This document shows, piece by piece, positions 33,601 through 44,945 of a stretch of DNA of 64,000 bases. How positions within the stretch are numbered: the stretch's first letter is position 1; each line of letters opens with the position of its first letter. The position numbers and the translations under genes are program-made. The stretch covers positions 248,001 through 312,000 of the forward strand of contig JANTQA010000038.1 in assembly GCA_027625915.1 (NCBI GenBank), read 5' to 3'. Under the pieces are notes generated by a model. It ran no database searches, was not told the origin of the DNA, and was given only the letters and a program-made list of their open reading frames with translations. The DNA comes from Anaeramoeba flamelloides. Its lineage: Eukaryota; Metamonada; Anaeramoebidae.

Positions 33601-35713
33601 GATAAAGACACAATAATTAATTATTTTAAAACGGCAGGAGACATTGATAATATCAAAATTAAATTAAACTCGCATGGATTAATTGATGGGTGGATTTTAT
33701 TTAAAACGGTAGAAGCTGGAGAAAAGGCAATAAAAGATTTCAATGGTCAGGAATTTGAGATCAATAACGAGAAAAAAAAATCAATAAAAAAAAAAGGAAA
33801 AAAAAAAAATCAAATTGATTATGACTACAAATAAATGTAGATGGATAAAGAATAAAAACGAAAGGGTGGTTGCCAATCTATATTGGAATGAGGGTAAATC
33901 CAAGGGAATGGCTAAAATTGAATTCAATACACTGGAGGATCGGAATAAGGCATTAAAAGAACAGTTGTGGGTAAGGCTGGGGAAAGGTAGCGATCAAATC
34001 ACAACAAGTAACAAGGAAACGGAAAATTTGAAAACCATCACTTTTAAAAATATTCCTGTGAATATTGACAATATAGATTTGTATCAAAAGTTCAAATATT
34101 ATGGTTTGACAAAAATAATTATGCCAAGAGTTGGCAACATTAAGAAAAATTATGATCAATTTATTAACACCCTTAAGCGAGATATCAAAATGATGGATCC
34201 TAATTTTAAAATAAACTGTATTAATTTACCATCAAAGACTTCAGATCCAAATAAAGGGTTTTTTATTAATGACAAATTTGGTGGTCGGATTGAGTTAATA
34301 TTTTCTAATTTTAAAAAATTGTTTCAAGCAATTGCTTTCTTCAAAAAAAAAAACACCATAAATTTCGAGAATACAGATTACAAAATTCATCTTTTACCAC
34401 CCTTTGAATTCAACCAAAAAATTAAAACACCATTATACAATTCCCTCGGGCCAATTTTGGAAGACTATAAAAAAGATAATTGTAAAGTTGATTGTGAAAA
34501 GCTTGATAAGAAATATGTAAATTTAAAGGTGTATCATCCTGATCCAAATATCTTTTTGCGAAAGAGATTTGAATTGGTGAATATATTGAAAGGTGAGGAA
34601 TTCCATTTCATCGATCCTCATATTATGCAATATTTTTTTTATCAGAGCGGTGTTAAAATCTTAAACAAAATATCCTTGGAATCTGGTACTAAAATTGTAT
34701 ATAATGGCTTAAAAAATTGCCTAATGATTTATGGTAACGACAACCAAATACAAAAAGCTTCCAATTTGCTTCGATTGAAAACAGAAAATTTGATCATTTC
34801 CAATTTAACCATATTGCCACAGGATTTTGAAAAATTTTTAAAACACTCCAATAGCATTAAAGAATATCTATACGCCGAGGCTGGTATTGACTTATTGACA
34901 TTTACTCAAAGTAAGAATAAATTTGATAAATCTATACAAGAGATCCAATTATGGGGGGGGAGAAAAAATATTGAAAAGGCAGAGATTTTATTTAAAAAAT
35001 TATTCCCACAGAGCTTTGGATATATGTGGAGAGCAGAAGAAATATTAAACGAAAAAAAGAATAATCAACAAAAGGATAAACCACAACAACAAGAGCAACT
35101 ATTTACGTGTAATATTTGTTATGCTCCTTATCCCAATATTCGGGACCAAATTGTGTTAGAAGGATGTAATCACCGATTTTGTAAAAATTGTTTATTAGGG
35201 TGTATCAAGCATATAGCAAAGCCACCAGTCAAATGCGGTTTTCAGAAATGCAAATCGCCAAATCTTTGCATCAAAGAACTTAAAATGTTTTTACCGGAAC
35301 CAGAATTTATTAAATTTTCTGAGAAGGCAATTATCAATTATCCAGATCGAAACAAATATTTCACTTGCACTACATTAGGATGTGAACTGCTCTACTTGAA
35401 AAGCGAAATTCCCGAAGAACATTACTGTATAGGCTGTGGCGTTTCTTATTGTAGAAAATGTGGCGATATATGGCATATTGGGCCAACATGTTTAGAAAAA
35501 AAGGATTTCGAGAAGACAATGGAACTTTTGAAAGATTATAGAAGATGTCCCAACTGTGGTAATGGTGTGCATAAATATACTGGATGTAATAGGGTTACAT
35601 GTGCCTGTGGGAAAAGTATGTGTTGGGCTTGCCCAAAGGATAATATGAAATTTTTTGATACAAAGAATGAATGTTATAAACATTTAAGAGTAGTTCATGG
35701 TGGCTATCATTGA
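30673..35713 (+). CDS. DEAH11/12-like RBR E3 ubiquitin ligase lacking the helicase motor; frame change at about 33.8 kb
   Basis: Two long overlapping frames (30643-33834 and 33815-35713) together make one family member. The start is taken at MSSESD (30673). The order is: a Ser/Asp and Lys-rich N-terminus with a 71-residue duplication; a region of about 230 residues without Walker or DEAH motifs; a RecA2-tail-like NTIST...LKTVYNFDDLMLDFL; winged-helix and ratchet (DCIAFLSFY, HGDIRTFIEIF); an OB-like segment (KPQYVFYLDLVHKDP); RRM-like and KH-like modules; and a C-terminal RING1-IBR-Rcat. The Rcat keeps CPNC...YTGCNRVTCACG, so the predicted catalytic Cys codon is 35585-35587. The end, CYKHLRVVHGGYH, matches plant DEAH11/12 (CYAHLRTIHGG). 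RBR ligases accept ubiquitin from an E2 on that Cys. The two frames meet in A-runs at 33788-33809, most simply one surplus A. Confidence 0.82.
30789..31215 (+). repeat. 213-bp tandem duplication inside the RBR gene
   Basis: Two nearly identical copies, about 30789-31000 and 31002-31213, each encode a Lys-rich block (KPKKKKNSKHK), then VSFDT(D/N)EDEKDQS and DDTEDESDSYSSDSEN. Only a handful of substitutions separate them, so the duplication is recent relative to the surrounding repeats. Confidence 0.88.
33786..33834 (+). other. Frame change in A-runs between the two halves of the RBR gene
   Basis: The upstream frame ends at TAA 33832-33834. The downstream frame is open from 33788. Between them lie A-runs at 33786-33795 and 33798-33809. 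A surplus base in one run (assembly error, allele or +1 slippage) would explain it. An intron is unlikely: the only nearby donor candidate is GTAGAA at about 33709, and using it would remove the end of an RRM-like fold. Confidence 0.7.
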
Positions 35714-35907
35714 TCAATCTATATCAAATGAATTTTCATTTTATTTTATTTTTTTATTTTTTTTTATTTCACTTTTTATTGGTTTTTGAGATTTCGTCAA
35801 CAAAGTTTGCAGAAATTTCCTTGTTAAAAGAAATTTTAATCAAAAAAATTTTTTTTTGAAAATGATATTTCGTTCTGTTTATATATATATATATTTATAT
35901 TTTTTAT

Positions 35908-36198
35908 ATAAACTAAAATTCAGAATTTTCCACACAGTGAAAACTAGCCAAAAGAATTACAATAATACAATTTCATTCAAATTGCAAATAATTAAACTTT
36001 TTTCTAAAATATTAAAATCATTTTTTCATCTTTGAGTAGTTTTTTATTTACATTTCATTTTTTCTGAATTAAGTTACTTGTTTTTTTCAATCAAAATTTT
36101 TTTCGAACAATTGATATTATGTTAAAGTTGAGTTGATCAAAATAGGGGAAATCATTTAAATTTTAGTCAATGGTTTCTAAAAAATTTATTGATCAATA
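35908..36198 (+). repeat. Family F element, left half
   Basis: It starts with AACTAAAATTCAGAATTTTC and CACACAG, like the full copy at 61774, and follows it through TTTCATTCAAATT, TTTTTTCATCTTT, ACATTTCATTTTTTC, CAATTGATATTA and GTTAAAGTTGA. It stops where the family E element begins at 36201, so family E probably inserted into or replaced its right half. Confidence 0.65.
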
Positions 36199-36200
36199 AT

Positions 36201-36905
36201 AAACTATTTTTCAGTCAAAGAGGCCAAGTTGTAAAGGGTGAAATACATGTGTTTAAAGAGGTTACATAGATATTAGAAGAAAAATTTTATTTTGGAAATT
36301 TTCAAAATTGAAATCATTTTTTTACATTTTTGTTTTTTTTTTTTTTCGATTTTTTTTAAAAGCGTCATTCATTTACAGAAATTTTTTTTTTTGCAAGATC
36401 ACTAGTCACTTTGTAAAAATGTGTTATTTTAAGGTTATTGAAACCATGTAAATGATTGTTGAGAAATCATATTGATTTCTATTGGAATTCTATTGGATCT
36501 TTGATCTTGATATTTGATTAACAAATGTGAAAAATTTTCACTTGGTTTTCATTTCCTTTTTCAAATAGAGTCCACAAATACCAACAAACTTCGTTTGGGG
36601 ACTTGGTTTGTAAAAGAAAACTATGGAAAATGAAGTGAAAAGTGTTTCTTATTTATTATTTAAATATCAGTAGAAGTTCATTTCGAACATCGTTGTTTTT
36701 ATCAATAGGGATTAAGAATTTGAGTTTGTCAATATTTAAGAAAATCCATTGATTAATTAGTTTTCTTTCAGGCATATATCAACATTTCTTTGATGTGTAT
36801 TATTCTGTTTATTTCTTATTTGTTCTTCAAAGGCCAATTAGATAAAATAATTGATATTTGAAAAAAATGTTTTTTTTTGGATTACCTTTGACTGAAACAA
36901 AATTT
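36201..36905 (+). repeat. Family E TIR element, copy 1
   Basis: The left end AAACTATTTTTCAGTCAAAG and the reversed right end AAATTTTGTTTCAGTCAAAG match, giving TIRs of about 22 bp that resemble family D ends. The interior differs from family D but matches 42.40-42.89 kb (AAATGTGTTATTTTAAGGTT, GATTTCTATTGGAAT, TCCATTGATTAATTAGTTTTC). The element is about 705 bp and non-coding. Confidence 0.65.
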
Positions 36906-36976
36906 AGAAATTAGGGCACACAGGAGAAAAGCAATTTTCTCTCTTCAAAAATAAAAAAAAAAAAAATAAAATAAAA
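36902..36976 (+). repeat. 70-bp repeat with a GAGAAAA/TTTTCTC hairpin, copy 1
   Basis: TTTAGAAATTAGGGCACACA, then a 7-bp stem GAGAAAA-GCAA-TTTTCTC, then TTCAAAAATAAAA and an A-rich tail. The second copy at 48158-48228 is identical for about 50 bp except within the stem, where the pairing is shifted but kept. Flanking sequences differ. Confidence 0.65.
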
Positions 36977-37392
36977 GGGAATTATTTTAATTTTCTTGGT
37001 TATAGTTTGATCTGGATAACATTTCAGTTTTTCAATATTTGATTAAATAAACTATTTTTCACAAAAATAAATGTTTATTATTACAAATAATTGCTATATA
37101 TAATACTTTTGGGAAAGATTAATAAAATTTGAATAGGGTGAAAAGATAAAGTATTTTTAAAAAAAATAAATTATTCAAGATAAAATTAAATTTAGAATTA
37201 AATATTTCTGGATATATAATTTTTAAAATGGCTGAAAGGAAAGAATCCCAATATTTTTAACATTGATCATTAATCAAAAATAAATGATATTTAGATTATT
37301 GTGAAGATATATGAAGTATCAAGTATTAAAATTATAATATTCTTTTTGAAAATTATCGGGAAAGATTTATAAATCGAAATTATCTGCAAAAT

Positions 37393-37947
37393 AAACTCTT
37401 TTTTAAGTCAAAGTGGTCCAGTTTTTCTGAAAGAAATAGTACATGTTCTATAATTTAAGTCAGTTTTTTTTTCAAAATAAATTTTCTTTTTTTGATTTGA
37501 ATAATTTTTTTTGATTTAATCAATTTTTTTTTTTATCTAATCTTTTCCATTTTTTTTTTTTTTTTTTTATTTCTATTTTTTGAAAAAGACTATTTAATTA
37601 ACAAAAAAAATGTTCTAAACTCCAAATTAATATTAAGAAAATTGAGGCTTTGTAATTTCTTTTCAAATTGGCTACATTTACTATTTAATATCTTATCATC
37701 AATATTTTTAATTTTACAATAAAATTGAGAAATTTTGTATGAAATTATTCCCGGTAAAGTGTACCAAATTTTTTTAAAAATTTTATTTTTTCAAAAAATA
37801 AGGGTTTTTTCAGGCTTTTCTTTTATGATTATTGACTCTGGTTACAGTTTATTATTTATAGTATTTCTAAACAATCTTTAGTTAGGTTGATTCTTAAACA
37901 AATGATTTTCTTCATTTTTAACTTGCCCTTTGAGTGAAATCAAGTTT
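37393..37947 (+). repeat. Family D TIR element, copy 3
   Basis: Ends are AAACTCTTTTTTAAGTCAAA and, reversed, AAACTTGATTTCACTCAAAG. Internal landmarks match the copies at 9.3 and 10.3 kb: the GGCTTTGTAATTTCTTTT block, GAGAAATTTTGTA and TTTCTTTTATGATTATTGAC. It is 555 bp, in the same orientation as copy 1. Confidence 0.7.
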
Positions 37948-38439
37948 ATGCTTTGATTATTATCAACCGTTGAGAAAAACTGGTTGATATTTTTTTATTC
38001 GAAAAATATTATTGAAAATGGTGTATTTATTAAATTATGAAAAAAAAAATTAAATTTTATTTGTAAATTCCTCTTTAAAATTACATAGAAATATAAAACA
38101 TATTAAAATTTATAAAATTTCAGTATGAATATTTCTATTATTAAATCTTTAAAAAAAATCTAAATAAAATTTTAGGATTCAGGGTAAATTAAATGAATAA
38201 AAAAATAATACCTTAAATCATAATCACAAGCAAGTTACAACTTTTTGACAATTTTTTTAAAGTTTTTTTATTTTTAAAAAATTTAGTTAGATATCTTAAT
38301 TAAAATTTTTATAAAATAAAGGTTTCTAATGCCCATTACTAAAAACATTGGAAAATTATTTTCTTTTTACTCAGGTCTCTGATATGTCTTCAAAAGTTTA
38401 TTTATTTCCTTATATTAAAATAGAAAAGTCAGAAAATTT

Positions 38440-38830
38440 GGTTTTTGTGAAAAATAGTTCACACTTTTATAAAAGTTTTTTTCAAGTTTTCTATTTTGGT
38501 TACATGTTAATTTTGTAGGAATTATCACTTTTTTAATATTTTCTATTTCAAAAAAAGTTAAAAATTTTAGTAGGACTTGTGTTTGAATAAATTGAAGAAT
38601 TAACTATTACTTATAATGGTGAGAATGATGTTGGAGTGGGAAGAAAAGCCTTTTTTTAAAAAAAAATGTATCGACTTTATTAAAACATTAACTTTAAATA
38701 AGTTACAAATCGCATCGATTTTATAAAAAAATAAAGTATTCACTTTTTATAAATAGAAAACTTTAAAAAAGTTTTGAATCTGTTCAAAAGAAAAAAAAAA
38801 AAAAGTACTTGCTTTTTGAAAATAGCTATA
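38440..38830. repeat. Family J hairpin-rich repeat, copy 2
   Basis: Repeated AACTTTAAAAAAGTTTT-type inverted motifs, with GACTTTATTAAAACATTAAC and AGTATTCACTTTTTATAAA, in the order seen at 21.47-21.76 and 54.15-54.49 kb. It is diverged and non-coding. Confidence 0.5.
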
Positions 38831-38857
38831 CTATTTATTGCAAAAAAAATGAAATAA

Positions 38858-39026
38858 AATTTTCATTCAGCTTTCCAAAAATAGATTTTTCTATCAAGTC
38901 AGTCACATTTCAAATTTTTAATTGCCTAAATCAGCTTAAATTATTAATTTCACCTTTGAAAATTGAGTAATTGGTTGAGTGTTTTAATTCTTTGATAGAT
39001 TTTTTTGGAAAAACTGAATGAAAATA
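38858..39026. repeat. Family H short TIR element, copy 1
   Basis: About 169 bp. The left end TTTTCATTCAGCTTTCCAAA and the reversed right end TTTTCATTCAGTTTTTCCAA form a TIR of about 25 bp. The interior shares AAATCAGCTTAAATTA with a second copy at 62792-62962. Its size fits a very small MITE. Confidence 0.7.
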
Positions 39027-39416
39027 TTTTTCTTTTTATTTTACAATTAACAGTATTCGGAAAAACCAATCTCACTTTTTTATAATGTCTTGATTATTGT
39101 TTTGGAAAAGTTTTAATTTTATTATTCGAAAAAATAATCCTCACTTTTTTAAAATTGAGGTAACATGAATGTTGGGGTTTCAATCATCAAAGAAAAAGAA
39201 AATTCTAAACATATACAAAAAGAAAAAAAAAAAAAAGGATTTAAAAAAGTGTAAATATATAAAAAAAATGTATTTTACAGTAGTTTTCACAAAGTAAAAC
39301 CACAAAGAATAAAAAATTTTAATAATAAGGTTTAAGAACTCGAATAGGACTGTTCGTTTAATAATACAAAAATAGGTTGTTTTGACTTTTTCAAAATGGC
39401 TTTAGTGTTCACGTAA

Positions 39417-40513
39417 TTAATTTACATTTTCTTGATTTTGTTGGGGAGGTAAATGTGTTAGCATATTTATAAAGAAATCATTATTCGTATAGTGAAATTT
39501 CATGGACTGAGGAGTGAAAAACAGATTATTGAGGATTTCGTTTTGCTGTCTTACAGAAAATTGGGTTGATTGGTTGATCATTTGGATGTTTTCTTGATCA
39601 ATTTTTTCTTGGTTATTCTTTTGTTCAAGGAATAGTTTTTTATTCAACTCACGTTTTTGTTTTTTTTCTTGTTCTTGTAATTCGAATATTCGGTAACTTC
39701 CTTCCTTTTCTTCTTTTTCTTTAATTTTTAATAATTTGTTTTTAATTCGATTCCGTTCCTTTTCAAATTCAAACAGTTCATTCTTTTTAGCTTTTTTTTC
39801 CAAAATGTACATTTTTCTTTTTTCCTCTCCATTTCTTCTTTTATAGATTTTTTGATAATATGGCAAGAGGTTAGGATCATATTTAATTTTAAATCTCTCT
39901 TTTCGACACCAAGGGCAACTTACAAATAGGAAAAGGTAAAGGATGAGAATATTGTTTTCAGGGGATTTGCAAGATTAATTGATAAAAAATTGTTATAATT
40001 TTTGAAGTAAAAAAAATTAATAAGAAATTTTTAGTAGAAAAAAAAAAACTACAATTAATAGACTATCAGGTCTACTTACTTGATTAAATTAATTTTGTTT
40101 GGTTCACCGTTGGGCGCGATTTGAAGAAAACATTCTGTACAAATAGTATTTCTACAACAGCATGAAATATTTGTAATTGGAAAAACTTTGCATTTTTTTT
40201 TTTTTTTTTTTTTGGTGTAAAAATAGAAATAAATAAGATATGATCAGAAGAATTAACAAACATAAAAAGAGAGTGAAAAATTTAATATACAATAATTGCA
40301 GATAGAGCACTCTACCGAGTGTCTAATATTTTGTTCGTCTTCAGGTGGAAACATTGGTGCTATTGATTGGTTAATAATAAGTTTTTTTACTCGATCTTTG
40401 GAATATTTAATTTGTGGATATATTTCATACGTTGGTCCAAAATAGATTTTCCTTTCATTCTCAAAGGAAAGGGGTGTTTTTTTTTGATCACTTTTTGAAG
40501 TGTTTGAACCCAT
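39417..40513 (-). CDS. Sip5/DA2-like RING-type protein, probable N-myristoylated E3 ligase
   Basis: Three exons read leftwards: 40513..40291, 40185..40080 and 39918..39417, with donors GTATAT and GTAAGT, acceptors AAAG and TAAG, and phases joining to 276 residues. The start at MGSNTS is preferred over an in-frame Met five codons upstream because it gives the consensus MGxxxS for N-myristoylation. Residues 30-60 carry the family's pre-RING motif (VKKLIINQSIAPMFPPEDE). The unusual RING has C69/C72, C83-C85, C90/C93 (TICTECF) and C111/C114 (NCPWC), as in yeast Sip5 and plant DA2. The C-terminal half is a Lys/Glu coiled-coil-like region. Plant DA2 is a ubiquitin ligase controlling organ size; here only E3 activity at a membrane is inferred. 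Confidence 0.82.
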
Positions 40514-41845
40514 AAAATAAATACTCAAAGTAACTACAGCGATTCTCTCTAGAAAAAAATTTTTAAGTAAAAATTTTATTGATCGAAGTGAAGGTGTAAA
40601 AAAAAAATGAAAATAATAAATTCGGTAAAAGGTAATCTTGATTTTTGGTACAATGAGCTGGCAGCTTTAACAACTCTCAAACTTCACTTCCTATTTTTTG
40701 TTCTTTCAATCAGCCTATGGATATTTTGGTGAAAGTTTTTGCAACCCTGACGCATTTATGGCTTTTAGTAACAAAATGTTGAATATATTAAGGTATTGGT
40801 TCTCTGTATCACAAACCTACAATCGTTAGGGGACAATTAAATTGATGATCAATTCATTAAAAAACACTTCAAAAATTAATACAAATATTTTGTCTAGTTG
40901 ATGAGATCTGACAAAAGAATGTAAAAAAAATTGTGAAATTATTTTCATTTTTGAGTTTTCAGTACTATTTTGTATTTTACCAGAGACTCAAACTTTGGTG
41001 TTATCGAGATCTCATCAAAAAATTTTTCTTTATTATTTAAATTAAATAATATTTTTTTTATAAAATTAAAATTACATTTGTTGACTCATCGGTCATATAG
41101 GTTGTAACTTGAGTTTTCGATTTTCGGGTATTTTCGGGAATATTTACTAGATTCTTATTAACATAAAAAGATTAGATAATTTTATTAGCTCTTGTGGTCA
41201 ATAAAAGTATATGTAAATTTCAAAAAAAAAAATAAATATCAAAAAGATGCTTTAATATCCAGAAATTGTATCACTTGTTTCAATTTTCAAAATAACAAAT
41301 TAAAGAGTTACATCATTACTTTTATCTTTGATATTATCTTTGAATTGCAAATTAAGAAATTAGAGCTTTGTAACTTGATTTTATGATTTAACCAAGTAGT
41401 GAATACTTAGACTTTGTAAAATGACTTTTAATAATGTCTCATTACAAGTTATTGATTCTGGATAGATTCAAATGATGACGGAATGTTTTTTTTATATTCT
41501 AGACTCCCATCAAATTTACCAATTGTATGGAATCCGCGATATTAAGCAAAGAGAAAAATATAATTGTATTTTTTTATTCGATTTTTTATCTTGAAAAAAT
41601 TTATTTGGATTTATTCTGATCAAACACTGATGTACTGTTTAGAATCGCAAACAAAAAACGATTTGAGCCATACAAATTCTTGGGATTAAATTATTTAAAC
41701 AGAGTTTGAGAAGTGAAGACTCATTTGTTAGTGGATCAAACACTTTTAGCATAACCAACCAATAAGGTCTTCTGGGTAAAAAATAAGAATTATAGTATAA
41801 ATACTTTAACTGTTGAGAGAAAAAAGTTGGAAACAAAAAAATTGT

Positions 41846-42230
41846 TGAGCACCAATTTTAATTGGGAACATTAGTAAAATTGACAATCAAATCCTATTGA
41901 TAACTAGATGACTTTTATATAAATCCGGGTTTAAAGGTGTTAAAAGTTCATTAATCTGTGGTTTGTGTAGAATACTCGTTTGAAAGGTTGATAACCAAAG
42001 TAGATCATGCAATTTTAAACAATAATCCAAGTTTTAGTAAAGTTTACTATTAATTCTCAAAATGGTAATTTTTAAACTTGCTTTTGATTATAAGAGATAA
42101 GGTTTTGAAAAAGTAGAATTACATTAATCGTTATACTAATAAGTAGATTATTATTATTTTCTTTAGTTATTTCACAAACGATTAAAAACAAAAATCATTT
42201 TCAGTAATGTTCCCAATTAAAAAAGGTTGT
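41846..42230. repeat. About 385-bp TIR element, family L
   Basis: The left end GTTGAGCACC...TTAATTGGGAACATTAG and the reversed right end GTTGGACAACC...TTAATTGGGAACATTAC pair over about 36 bp with mismatches. The interior is AT-rich and non-coding. No other copy was noticed in the window. Confidence 0.55.
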
Positions 42231-42399
42231 CCAACTATTTTTCTCTGTCTAACATTTTTCTCTCAACAGCAAATCAAAATCTTTTTTCGGAATTGATTTT
42301 GTTGAAACCTAGCTTATACTTAATTCAATTAAACATTTGGATCTTTTTTCTTTTTGATGGTTAGATTTATTTTTAAAAATGGAAAAGATTAATATATGA

Positions 42400-42893
42400 G
42401 AGTTCGATCAGGAATCTGAATTTAAAGGAATTGGAGGGTATGAGAAATAATAATTTATTTAGGAAATTTCAAAATTGAATCCTTTTCTTATATTTTGACA
42501 ATTTTCATTTTTAAGATTTTTTTTGATTTTTAATTGTTTTTCAATTATTTTTTATTTATGATCAAGAGTCACTTAGTTATAATGTGTTATTCTAACCTTA
42601 GTGAAAAAATCTAAATGTTTTTTGAAAAAATATATTGATTTTTATTGGAATGTTATTTGATCTTGGATTTGAAATCAATATAAACATAGTTTATTGTTTT
42701 TCAATATTTTTCATAGCATATCACTTTTTCAATTTTCAAAAAAATCTATTGATTAATAAGTTTTCATACATATCAATATCAACTATTCTTTGTTTTGTAT
42801 TATTATGCTTTTTTCTTATTCGTTTTTCAAAGACTATTTAAATAATAATTGATATTTGAAAATTTTTTTGGGGAGCTTTGATAGTAACTGAGA
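42400..42893 (+). repeat. Family E element, copy 2
   Basis: It follows 36.24-36.90 kb through AATGTGTTATTCTAACCTTA, GATTTTTATTGGAATGTTAT, TCTATTGATTAATAAGTTTTC, a TCTTATTCGTTTTTCAAAG box and an AGCTTTGATAGTAACTGA right end. The left end is less clear. Confidence 0.55.
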
Positions 42894-44945
42894 TTTTTTT
42901 CAATATAATTTTTATTTGAAAAATAATTTTGTAAAAAGTGAATTATTATAAAAGGATTCTAGGATATAGAATTTATAAACAATTATCTTTGAAAGAAAAT
43001 TTTTAACCATTAATCTAGAATGCAAGAAAAATATTGATCAACTTTATTACAAATCTTAGATTGGGATCATTAAATATTCATCCTTTAACTCTTTCTTGGT
43101 TATGTAAATTAATTTCAAATTTTTTTTTAATTGTTTTACTAAATCCTTGAGAAATTTTACTTGATAAATACCAATATGAAGAAATTTTAAAAATAAATAA
43201 GATTTTTGTTGATAATTTGGTGTAAAGTTTATAAATTTGATTTACTGGGTATAAAATTTGTCTTATTTATTATTATTATTTTTGTTGTAAACCCTAACCT
43301 CTTAAGAATATTGCCAAGTTTATAATTGTAAATACAATTCATATAAAATGTCTCTACAATTTTATTAATATTTTGTGGTTTATTTAATCAATCTGAGATA
43401 ATAATATTTTGAAAACAATCTTTATCTATCCCACGACTTTCTAAATCGGTAAGAGCAAACGAAATGAAAGTTAAATTATTGAAATTAATTAAAAATCGAT
43501 AAATTTATTAACACAGTCAGTACACTTTACATTTTCAAAAAAGTGTCTTTGAAAATTACTGAAAAAATTTTTTTACTGTCACAGGATATTGAAACTTTGA
43601 AACCAAAATATCATGAATATTTATAAAAATAAATAAAGGTAAATCAGAAGTAAATCTTGAATTTTGCAATTTTATGGATATTGTTTTCGATAAAATTATT
43701 TTTTTTATGAATTAGGTTTTGGATCAAAAAATGTGTTCTAGTGAATGAATGAAATTAAATAAAGTGTAAAACAGAAAAAAAAAACAAGAGAAGGGGTTTC
43801 TTTTAAACAAATCTTGTCTTTTAGAAGATAAACAAGAAAAGATCACCTTTCCAAATATATTAATAGAAATCAAGATTGAAAAAAAAAAAAAATGAAAGTA
43901 CATTTTAATAATTTTTTTTTATTTGTAATTTAGATGAATCCAAACAATTTATAAACTCGTAACATTACTATTTATTATTATTTATAAAAAAATTTTTAAA
44001 ATTATTTTTCAAATTTGCTTTCAAAATTCTTTTTTCAAATATTTTTATTTAAAGAAGTAAAAACTAAGGATATTATTTCAAGAATTAAAGTAAAGGAATT
44101 TAATTCTCGAAATCCAAAAAAAAAAAAAAAAAACAACGTCTACCAAATATCCAACCCAAAATAAAAGAAAAATCTATAAAAAATTTCAATTATAATTCAG
44201 AATTATTTTTCGTTTTCAATTTAAATCAAAAATAAATAATTATCAAATCAACCGAATAGGTCCAATAAATCTTTATTTCTGAAGAAGAATTTCAAATGCA
44301 TCCCATTTTGTGGAACTAGTACTAGAATTTATAAATTAAAAAAAATTGGAATTAATATTCATTTTTAAAATTCTTTTGAAATAAAAGTTTTCAACTGAAA
44401 AATTAAAAATAAAACTGAATAAAGACCAAGTAATTTTTATATCAAATATTACAGATACAATCAATAAATAAAAAATTTTTTTATTGATATATTCTTGATT
44501 GATTACACATTTTTTTGATTTCTGTTTTTTAGTTGGTCTCTAAATATAATAAAAATTATATACATATATTTTTTTGATTGATAGAATAGTGTTTTGAACA
44601 AGTCTTATTTAAATTAGTCAACACTCGAATGAGTATATAATTCGGATTTTCGGGGTTTCATTCTTTTATAAGAATGAAAATTATTAATCAAGAACAAAAC
44701 AATTCCTCTTCCGATCAGCAATTAGAAAGGATGTCAGGGATGATTTTCCTATCAAGGTTTTTTTTAAGACCAGCGAAGAAATTTCAGGAATTTACCGAAT
44801 AACACCTTATTGAAAATAATTCGAAATAATTCGGTAACATGAATAATATTTAAATAAGAATGTTCAGATATTATTCTGTAAAGCTCAAAAAATATTCATT
44901 TTTTTCAATTTTTGATTACTTTTTTTTATGTTTTTTTAATTAAAA

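Larger units (their letters stand above)
35714..39416. other. Repeat-dense intergenic region
   Basis: Between the convergent RBR and Sip5/DA2-like genes. From left to right it holds a family F fragment, family E copy 1, a 70-bp hairpin repeat, family D copy 3, family J copy 2 and a short family H element, separated by AT-rich sequence. No gene was found. Confidence 0.6.
40514..44945. other. AT-rich intergenic region with two TIR elements
   Basis: This lies between the divergent Sip5/DA2-like and acidic-protein genes. It contains an IR-bounded element (41846-42230) and family E copy 2 (42400-42893). The remaining 2 kb up to 44945 is AT-rich without recognised features. The frame at 41639-41836 (minus) has no support. 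Confidence 0.5.

Noticed and set aside
33709-33840. A short intron joining the two RBR frames
   Set aside because: The only donor candidate, GTAGAA, is unlike the other donors here and would delete the conserved end of an RRM-like segment (FNGQEF).
33815-35713. Second half of the RBR protein as a separate gene
   Set aside because: The frame opens with TTG and a weak ATG directly after an A-run. The upstream frame ends inside the same family architecture, so one split gene is simpler.
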